Part shown: positions 1 through 5,275 of the stretch, in pieces
How positions within the stretch are numbered: position 1 is the first letter of the stretch
Layout: every line of letters starts with the position of its first letter
Origin: Sphingopyxis sp.
Lineage (GTDB): Bacteria; Pseudomonadota; Alphaproteobacteria; Sphingomonadales; Sphingomonadaceae
Assembly (NCBI GenBank): GCA_012035435.1
Contig: JAAUPH010000197.1
Coordinates: 1-5,275 of the forward strand
DNA: 5,275 nt
Direction of reading: 5' to 3'
The notes under the pieces: generated by a model
What the model was told of the DNA's origin: nothing
The model's input: only the letters and a program-made list of their open reading frames with translations
Databases searched by the model: none
Position numbers and translations under genes: made by a program

Positions 1-45
1 AAGGAAGTGCTCAGCCTGATGGGCTATTTGATTCGCTTTTCGTAA
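1..45 (+). CDS. Possible 3' end of an upstream gene (partial, uncertain)
   Basis: Frame 1 is open from the left edge and reads KEVLSLMGYLIRFS before TAA at 43-45. The codons look like ordinary coding sequence, and the peptide would fit an amphipathic C-terminal helix. The stop lies directly against the 28-bp palindrome at 44-71. Fourteen codons are too few to assign a family. Frame 3 is also open, to TGA at 123-125, so an open frame alone proves little here. The call is a guess from position and composition; the bases to the left of the window would settle it. Confidence 0.22.
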   Translation, partial: KEVLSLMGYLIRFS

Positions 46-71
46 CACTAATGCTGCGCAGCATTAGTGTT
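44..71. repeat. Perfect 28-bp palindrome upstream of the TBDR gene
   Basis: Two 14-base arms (AACACTAATGCTGC and its exact reverse complement) meet with no spacer. Allowing a G-T pair at 43/72, the pairing extends to 41-74. The centre lies about 158 bases before the chosen receptor start. No T-run follows on either strand, so it is not a standard intrinsic terminator. A continuous palindrome of this length could be an operator for a dimeric regulator, or could form a hairpin in the upstream transcript. I do not recognise it as a known consensus such as a Fur box. The repeat is seen directly; the function is inferred. Confidence 0.6.
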
Positions 72-122
72 GCGTCCTTGCAACTTTGTCTGATCAATTC
101 CGGCGGATTCCTGAGCACACGT

Positions 123-134
123 TGACCTTGGTCA
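123..134. promoter_or_regulatory. Short inverted repeat TGACC-TT-GGTCA in the TBDR leader
   Basis: Two 5-base arms, TGACC and GGTCA, are separated by TT about 85 bases before the receptor start. The left arm overlaps a TTGACC hexamer (122-127) that resembles a sigma70 -35 box, but no matching -10 hexamer lies 16-18 bases downstream. The repeat could be a regulator half-site pair. Short arms like these also arise by chance, so this is a weak call. Confidence 0.22.
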
Positions 135-156
135 GCGGATCGCCCAGAGCCGTCGC

Positions 157-172
157 TATCAAAAATATAAAA
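157..172 (+). promoter_or_regulatory. A/T-rich patch, possible promoter region of the TBDR gene
   Basis: The 16 bases TATCAAAAATATAAAA are a clear A/T island in GC-rich surroundings, 44-59 bases before the likely start codon at 216. Both TATCAA (157-162) and TATAAA (166-171) could serve as -10 elements. Neither has a good -35 hexamer at normal spacing: TTGGTC at 128-133 is 23 bases upstream of TATCAA, which is too far. Position and composition suggest the promoter melts here. The exact elements cannot be assigned. Confidence 0.25.
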
Positions 173-215
173 CGTCAACGACCGCCACCCCATGTGGCTC
201 GCAATGGAGAATATG

Positions 216-2833
216 ATGCGTAAGGTTCGCTCAATTTTGTGCGGTGCAACGATTTTGGGAGCAACATTGCTTCCGATGGCAGCTTATGCGCAAGATGCGG
301 CTGCTGCTGATCCGGCAACCGAAGAAGCTGCTGTTGAAGAAGAAACCGGTAACGAAATCATCGTGACCGCGTCCAAGCGTGCCCAGACGCTGCAGGACAC
401 GCCGATCGCGGTGTCGGTGACGACTGCGGAGAGCATCGAAAAATCGAACGTCCGCGATTTGCTGGACATTCAGACGCTGGTTCCCAGCTTGCGCGTCGGT
501 CAGCTGCAAAGCTCGGCCAACACCAACTTCATCATTCGCGGCTTCGGCAACGGCGCGAACAATGCCGGGATCGAACCCTCGGTCGGCGTGTTCATCGACG
601 GCGTTTACCGCTCGCGCTCGGCTGCCCAGATTGGCGACTTGCCCAATGTGCAGCGCGTTGAAGTGCTGCGCGGCCCGCAATCGACGCTGTTCGGCAAAAA
701 CGCCTCGGCGGGGATCATCTCACTGGTCACGCAGGAGCCGAAGTTCGAATTCGGCGGTTCGGCTGAGCTGTCATATGGCAACTATAACGCGATCGTCGCG
801 AAGGCCGACATCACCGGACCCATTTCCGACAAGCTCGCCTTCAGCCTGGCCGGCAACTATAACAAGCGGGACGGCTATGTTCGCGATCTCGGCACGGGCA
901 GTCGTTCGAACGAGCGCGATCGCTGGGGCGTCCGCGCGCAATTGCTGCTCGAAGCCAGCGATGATTTGAAGTTCCGCCTGATCGGCGATTATGATGCCAT
1001 CGACGAAATCTGCTGTGCCGTCATCAACGTCGTCGACGGCCCGACCGGCAATGCGGTCCGCGCTCTTGGCGGCCGCATCGTGTCGAACAACCCCCGCGCG
1101 TTGACGCAGTGGAGCAATTTCGATTCGACCAATGACATCAAGAATTATGGCGTCTCGGGCCACATGGATTGGTCGACCGGTCCGTTTGATATCACCGCCA
1201 TCGGCGCCTATCGCGCGGTGCGCAGCTTTACCAATCAGGACTCCGATTTCACCAGCGCCGACATCATTGGCGACAACCGCAATGACACTGCGATCGATAC
1301 CTATACGCTCGAAGCTCGCGTCGCGACCGACTTTGATGGTCCGATCAACTTCCTGCTCGGCGGCTTCTATTTCAAGGAAGACATTGACGTCGCATCCTCG
1401 CTGACCTTTGGCCGCGATTTCCGCAACTATGCCAACCTGCTTTCAGGGGGCGGTTATATCGCGACCGAAGCAACGCTGCGTGCCCTCAACGGCATCCCCG
1501 CCAGCGTACCGGCCTTTGGTTCGCAGGGTCTGGGCGTTTTCGAAAATTATGATTATGCGAACCGCGCCATCTCGGTATTTGGCCAGGCCGATTGGGAAAT
1601 TGTCGAAGGATTGATGCTCAGCCTTGGTGGCAACTACACCAATGACCGGAAGGCTGTCGCCACCAACAACAGCACGACGGACACCTTTTCGACCATTGAT
1701 CTTGTCCAGACAGGCGCCAACGCCGGTTTGCCAGCATCGATCCCGGCGGGTGTGTTCACGCCTGGTGTCCTGAATCCCCGGACGAACAGCTGCGCGGCGG
1801 TTACGTCGGCACCGGCCGCCACTCCGGCCAACCCGACACGGTCAGGCAGCTGCAACCCGTTCCTGGCCTTTGCCCCACTGCAATTTCTGCCCGGTTTTCT
1901 GAATTACCCTAATGCGGTGGAAAGCGGCAAGACGAAGGATAGCGACTTCTCGTACACCATCCGCCTCTCCTGGGAGGCGAGCGACAATATCAGCGTTTAT
2001 GCAACCCATGCGACGGGGTATAAGGGCGTGTCGTTCAACCTGTCACGGGACAGCCGTCCGCTGGCGCGCGACTTTACACCGGGGTCGCCTGCGCAAGTTC
2101 CCGCACCAGCAGCTTCGCCGATCCGCACCGCGCTTGGCGCGGCGCTGCCGAACAATCTGACCACCGGAACGCGCTTTGCCAATCCGGAAGAAGCAAGCGT
2201 CTACGAACTCGGTATCAAGGGTCAGTTTGACGGCTTTGCCTTCAACGCAGCGCTCTTCGAACAGTCGCTGAAGGGTTTTCAGGGCAATGTCTTCGTCGGC
2301 ACCGGCTTTGTGCTGTCGAACGCTGAAAAGCAGTCGGTGCGCGGTCTTGAGCTCGACGCGTCGATCTCGCCGGTCCGCAACCTGACTTTCACCACCGCGC
2401 TCACCTATCTCGACGCCGAGTTCGACCGATACACGGGCGGTTCGAGTCTGGTGCCGGGCAGCTTTGCCACGGTGCCGGTGGACCTGACGGGCGAACGGCG
2501 GCCGGCATCCCGGAATATTCCTTGAGCTTCAGCGGCAGCTATACCGCAGAGCTTGGCGGCGGGACCGAGCTGACCTTCTACAGCGACTATAAGCATGACA
2601 GCAATGTCATCATTGCGCAGGGCCTGCCGCAGTATAAGCGCGACGTGCAAAACCTGAGCGCGTCGGTCACGCTGGCGCTCGACAGCGGGCTCAGCGTTAG
2701 CCTGTGGGGCCGCAACCTCACCAACGACAGCTATATCACGACGCTGTTCCCTGGTGTGGCGCAGGCCGGTACGCTGTCCGGCTACCGCAATCAGCCGCGC
2801 ACCTATGGCATCGCGGCCAAATATAAGTTCTGA
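216..2833 (+). pseudogene. TonB-dependent outer membrane receptor, frameshifted near its 3' end
   Basis: Outer membrane 22-strand beta-barrel importer for iron complexes or other large ligands, energised by TonB-ExbB-ExbD. The start at 216 is chosen because GGAG (206-209) sits 6 bases upstream and gives a clean signal peptide (basic MRKVR, hydrophobic core, cleavage after AYA at residue 25). ATGs at 192, 204 and 213 are alternatives. Counting from 216, an Ala/Glu-rich linker precedes the TonB box EIIVTASKR (47-55). The plug follows, with a conserved LRGPQSTLFGKNASAG stretch (151-166). The barrel carries adjacent cysteines (266-267) and a pair at 526 and 546 in a Pro/Ala-rich probable loop. 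Frame 0 ends at TGA 2523-2525, but the barrel continues in the -1 frame (AGIPEYSLSF...) to a C-terminal KYKF at 2828-2830, the usual terminal aromatic. One missing base near 2496-2500 explains this; corrected length is about 872 residues, normal for the family. It may be a true mutation or a sequence error. The ligand is unknown. Confidence 0.85.
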
Positions 2834-2860
2834 TCCCGCGTCAGACTGAATCGAACAATT

Positions 2861-2893
2861 GGGGCGGGCCAGCAATGGTCCGCCCCTTTGTTT
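2861..2893 (+). terminator. Rho-independent terminator after the TBDR gene
   Basis: GGGGCGGGCC (2861-2870) pairs with GGTCCGCCCC (2877-2886) across the 6-base loop AGCAAT. All ten pairs form, one of them a G-U wobble. TTTGTTT follows at 2887-2893. It lies 28 bases past the receptor stop codon, so it should end the TBDR transcript and separate it from the potassium uptake genes. An ATG at 2875, inside this hairpin, opens a longer reading frame for the next gene and is unlikely to be its start. Confidence 0.85.
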
Positions 2894-2952
2894 GCGTCGC
2901 GCGTGACAATGTCCTAACAGCCGCGGGATTGATCACGGGGGGCGGGGGACAA

Positions 2953-4344
2953 ATGGCGTTACCGGATCGGGCACCCCAGGGGCCTTTGATAGCCTTTTCC
3001 GACCGTCTGATGCTGCACCCGGTGCGCGCAGTGCCCCTAGCGTTTCTGGTGATTGCCGCGTTCGGGACGCTGCTTTTGATGCTCCCCGCCGCCGCGCACA
3101 GCGGGACGGCGACGCCATGGCTCGACGCGCTGTTCACTGCCGTGTCGGCGCTGTGCGTGACGGGACTGGTCACGCTCGACACTGGCACCCATTGGTCGGG
3201 TTTTGGCCAGGCGGTGATCCTGTTCCTGATCCAGATTGGCGGGCTGGGCCTGATGCTGATCGCGACTTTGCTCGCCAGTCTGATCTGGTCGCGGCTGTCG
3301 TTGGCGCAAATGCGCCGGACCGGCGCCGAAAATGTCGGCATGGCCACATCGGCACAGATCAAGCCCGCAGCGCGGCTGATCGTCACGGCCGCGCTGGTGG
3401 TGGAACTGGTTGTCGCGCTGATCCTTGGATGGCGGTTCTGGGGCAATTATGGGCTCGATCCGCTAGCGGCGGCATGGTCGGGGCTGTTCCATGCGGTATC
3501 GGCCTATAACAATGCCGGTTTCGGGCTGAACGCTGACAGCGCCATGGCGTGGTCGGGCGATCCGGTGATGCTGGCGGCGCTGGCCATCGCCATCATTGTC
3601 GGCGGGCTTGGCCTGCCGCTGCTGTGGGACATGCGCGACAACAGCATCGCCCGGCGCAGCCGCTGGTCGCTGCACAGCAAGATTACCGCGACCGGCATCA
3701 TTCTGCTGCTGCTGGCGGGCTTTATCGGCACCGCCGTCTTTGAATGGAACGGCGCGCTGGCGGGACAAACGCCGTTGCAAAAGCTAATGTCGGCGGCATT
3801 TTACAGCGTCAGCCTGCGCACCGCAGGGTTTAACAATTTCGCGATGGACAGTCTGGGCAATGGCACGCTGGTCATTTCGTCAGCGCTGATGTTCATCGGC
3901 GCGGGCAGCGCATCGACCGGCGGCGGGATCAAGATCGCGACCGCAATGATCCTGGTGCTGGTCGTGGTCAGCGAGCTGCGCGGCCGCGCCGACGTCACAG
4001 CGTTCGGTCGCCGCATCAGTGCAGGGGCGCAGCGCCGCGCCATGGCGGTCATCCTGATTGCACTCGCGTTGATTGTCGGGGCGGCGTTGGCCATTGCCGG
4101 GATCACCGCAACCGCGGCGCCGGACATTGGCATGCGCGACATTGCGTTCGAATGCGTGTCGGCCTTCGCCACCGTCGGGCTCAGCACCGGGATCACGGCG
4201 CAGTTGCCCGCGGCGGCAAAATTCATCATCATCCTGCTGATGTTCATCGGGCGTGTTGGGCCGGTGACCATTGGCGCGGCGCTGATTTTGCGCAGCCGCC
4301 GCTCTGATTTCCGCTATCCACAAGAGGATCCGATCATTGGCTAA
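2953..4344 (+). CDS. ktrB: KtrB/TrkH-family potassium uptake membrane subunit
   Basis: Inner membrane K+ translocating subunit of a Ktr/Trk system, 463 residues. The four M1-P-M2 repeats of the family are visible. Their pore loops carry the selectivity-filter glycines in CVTGL (G71), NNAGF (G189), RTAGF (G292) and ATVGLSTG (G409). The segment FIGAGSASTGGGIK (314-327) matches the flexible gating loop in the third repeat. FIGRVGP (431-437) holds the conserved arginine of the last helix (R434). Membrane segments lie near residues 27-47, 83-107, 140-162, 204-224, 244-266, 307-338, 362-386 and 424-447. The 2953 start is preferred because a G-rich GGGGGA (2944-2949) lies just upstream and the N-terminal length suits the family. 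The frame is open upstream to ATG 2875, but that codon sits in the terminator hairpin and would add a non-conserved tail. Length and the single-RCK partner favour KtrB over TrkH; older annotation often says trkH. No frame damage is seen. Confidence 0.93.
   Translation: MALPDRAPQGPLIAFSDRLMLHPVRAVPLAFLVIAAFGTLLLMLPAAAHSGTATPWLDALFTAVSALCVTGLVTLDTGTHWSGFGQAVILFLIQIGGLGLMLIATLLASLIWSRLSLAQMRRTGAENVGMATSAQIKPAARLIVTAALVVELVVALILGWRFWGNYGLDPLAAAWSGLFHAVSAYNNAGFGLNADSAMAWSGDPVMLAALAIAIIVGGLGLPLLWDMRDNSIARRSRWSLHSKITATGIILLLLAGFIGTAVFEWNGALAGQTPLQKLMSAAFYSVSLRTAGFNNFAMDSLGNGTLVISSALMFIGAGSASTGGGIKIATAMILVLVVVSELRGRADVTAFGRRISAGAQRRAMAVILIALALIVGAALAIAGITATAAPDIGMRDIAFECVSAFATVGLSTGITAQLPAAAKFIIILLMFIGRVGPVTIGAALILRSRRSDFRYPQEDPIIG
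4323..4328 (+). promoter_or_regulatory. Ribosome binding site that fixes the TTG start of ktrA
   Basis: AGAGGA lies 8 bases before TTG 4337-4339, inside the last codons of ktrB. No ATG or GTG in the ktrA frame occurs nearby that would retain the conserved first beta strand and GLGRFG loop. The site therefore supports the TTG start and coupling to ktrB translation. Confidence 0.6.
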
Positions 4345-5011
4345 AAATGGAACCCGTGAATATATTGCGGTCGTCGGGCTGGGCCGTTTTGGCTCGGCGG
4401 TGGCCGAAACGCTGCACAGTCATGGCCATGAAGTGCTCGCCATCGATCTGGACGGCGACCGGGTTCAGGCGCTATCCGGCGTGCTGCCACATCTGGTGCA
4501 GGCTGATTGTACCAATGTCGATGTGGTCCGGAACCTGGGGCTGGCCGATGCCGACCATGCTGTCGTCGCGATCGGCAACAATCTTGAGGCGAGCGTGATG
4601 ACCGTCATGTCGCTGCACGAGGCCGGGGTGCGCGACATTTGGGCCAAGGCGATGTCGGCACGCCACGGCGAGATATTGACGCGCGTGGGCGCAACCCACA
4701 TCAGCTATCCGGAGGTTGATCAGGGCCGCCGCGTGGCCCATCTGATCGACGGGCAGATGAGCGATTTTCTGGCGATGAGCGACGGGTTCGCTGTCGCCGT
4801 CACCCGTGTCCCGGCGGAGGCGGCGGGCAAGCCGCTGGGTGAACTGGGCATGCGCCGCCGGCTGGGGATTACGGTGATCGCCATCAAACGCGCGGGCGAA
4901 GAGCTGGAATATGCTACCCCGGAAACCCGGCTGGTGGTGGGCGAGCAGATATTGATCAGCGGCCAGTCAGACAAGGTTCGCGCCTTTTCCGACCGCGTGG
5001 TGATCGAATGA
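4337..5011 (+). CDS. ktrA: KtrA/TrkA-family potassium uptake regulatory subunit (RCK protein)
   Basis: Cytosolic gating subunit that in this family forms a ring under KtrB and opens or closes the pore according to bound nucleotide (ATP/ADP, or NAD(H)). It has 224 residues, the size of a single-RCK KtrA and about half of two-domain TrkA. The N-terminal Rossmann RCK_N domain spans roughly 8-130. Its glycine loop is VVGLGRFG (G14, G16, G19), with an acidic residue ending the second strand (D37, in LAIDLD) and a conserved ADCTN motif (56-60). An RCK_C (TrkA_C) ligand-sensing domain spans roughly 145-224. Translation probably begins at TTG 4337, overlapping ktrB by 8 bases with a well-placed AGAGGA upstream, which implies an operon with coupled translation. 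Its stop codon overlaps the next ATG (ATGA). The assignment is firm; the nucleotide it senses cannot be told from sequence. Confidence 0.93.
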   Translation: MAKNGTREYIAVVGLGRFGSAVAETLHSHGHEVLAIDLDGDRVQALSGVLPHLVQADCTNVDVVRNLGLADADHAVVAIGNNLEASVMTVMSLHEAGVRDIWAKAMSARHGEILTRVGATHISYPEVDQGRRVAHLIDGQMSDFLAMSDGFAVAVTRVPAEAAGKPLGELGMRRRLGITVIAIKRAGEELEYATPETRLVVGEQILISGQSDKVRAFSDRVVIE

Positions 5012-5275
5012 TGCGCGCCCGGCCCTTTGCGCAGGTGGATGTCTTCACCAGCGTTGCGCTGAAGGGCAATCCGGTGGCGGTCGTGCTCGACGGGGCCGGC
5101 CTGTCCGATGCCGAAATGCAGCAGTTCGCCAATTGGACCAACTTGTCCGAAACGACCTTCGTCCTGTCCGCGACCGACCCGGCGGCAGATTATGCGCTGC
5201 GCATCTTCACGCCGGCCAGCGAGCTGCCGTTCGCGGGGCATCCAACGCTGGGCAGCGCGCATGCGGTGATCGCGC
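5008..5275 (+). CDS. PhzF-family isomerase/epimerase, N-terminal part (runs off the right edge)
   Basis: The first 89 codons of a gene cut by the window edge; family members are usually near 270-300 residues. The family has a diaminopimelate-epimerase-like fold and catalyses isomerisation or epimerisation by acid-base chemistry. The best-known member is PhzF of phenazine synthesis, but most members have unknown substrates. Visible signatures are GNPVAVVLD (20-28), NLSETTF (45-51) with E48 at the position of the catalytic glutamate, [18 protein letters not shown] (65-82) and then an SAHAV helix. Two tandem ATGs exist (5008 and 5011). The first overlaps the ktrA stop as ATGA, indicating translational coupling and shared transcription. 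No phenazine gene is nearby, so a role in phenazine synthesis should not be assumed. Family membership is very likely; substrate unknown. Confidence 0.9.
   Translation, partial: MMRARPFAQVDVFTSVALKGNPVAVVLDGAGLSDAEMQQFANWTNLSETTFVLSATDPAADYALRIFTPASELPFAGHPTLGSAHAVIA

Noticed and set aside
7..118. Distant inverted repeat GTGCTCAG (7-14) / CTGAGCAC (111-118), and CGTTGAC (120-126) / GTCAACG (174-180)
   Set aside because: Arms of 7-8 bases separated by tens of bases are expected by chance; no sign of mobile element ends or target duplications.
11..193. Minus-strand open frame of 60 codons in the leader region
   Set aside because: No clear ribosome site, no recognisable family, and it spans the palindrome and the likely receptor promoter.
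2493..2525. Programmed -1 ribosomal frameshift in the TBDR gene
   Set aside because: No X-XXY-YYZ slippery heptamer occurs in the overlap and receptors of this family are not known to use frameshifting; a one-base deletion is simpler.
2522..2833. Separate small gene starting at TTG 2522
   Set aside because: The protein is the last part of a TBDR barrel ending in KYKF. No ribosome site or signal peptide is present; it is the displaced 3' end of the receptor gene.
2937..2948. G-rich run before ktrB as a possible G-quadruplex
   Set aside because: There are only two G-tracts separated by one C. It is better explained as part of a G-rich ribosome binding region.
2841..3446. Minus-strand open frame of 201 codons across the terminator and ktrB
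   Set aside because: It runs through the terminator hairpin and is antisense to conserved KtrB sequence; composition is low-complexity Arg/Ser/Ala as in a shadow frame.
4720..5262. Long minus-strand open frame (180 codons) opposite ktrA and phzF
   Set aside because: It is antisense to two clearly recognised genes, has no recognisable motif, and long antisense frames are common in GC-rich DNA.
1..5275. CRISPR arrays, tRNA or rRNA genes, insertion sequences, phage or defence genes
   Set aside because: No regularly spaced repeats, tRNA-like cloverleaf, transposase or integrase motifs were seen on either strand.

Overview
The window looks like chromosomal DNA from an alphaproteobacterium of the sphingomonad type (Sphingomonas, Sphingopyxis or Novosphingobium-like). 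This is inferred from three things: GC-rich coding DNA, a TonB-dependent receptor (TBDR) with the alanine/glutamate-rich N-terminal linker and EIIVTASKR-type TonB box common in that group, and an ATGA-coupled gene cluster. No marker gene in the window fixes the genus. All recognisable genes are on the + strand.

Layout. Bases 1-190 are a leader region of lower GC content. It holds a perfect 28-bp palindrome (44-71), a small inverted repeat (123-134) and an A/T-rich patch (157-172). The end of an upstream gene may lie in bases 1-45. Bases 216-2833 encode a TBDR of about 870 residues. The gene is broken near its 3' end: one base appears to be missing around 2496-2500, so the frame hits TGA at 2523-2525, while the true C-terminal barrel sequence continues in the -1 frame to TGA at 2831-2833. 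A strong intrinsic terminator (2861-2893) follows.

Downstream is a tightly packed set: a KtrB/TrkH-type K+ channel subunit (2953-4344), a single-RCK KtrA regulatory subunit with a TTG start (4337-5011, overlapping ktrB by 8 bases), and the start of a PhzF-family isomerase/epimerase gene (from 5008, ATGA overlap with ktrA) that runs off the right edge.

How the genes work together. KtrB and KtrA should form a potassium uptake system. KtrB makes the membrane pore with four selectivity-filter glycines, and KtrA is the cytosolic nucleotide-binding ring that gates it. The phzF gene is probably co-transcribed and translationally coupled, although no metabolic link to potassium uptake is evident. 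The TBDR is a separate transcription unit, closed by its own terminator; its ligand cannot be told from sequence. I see no undescribed multi-gene system here. The points most worth a second look are the receptor frameshift, the upstream palindrome and the coupling of phzF to the Ktr genes.
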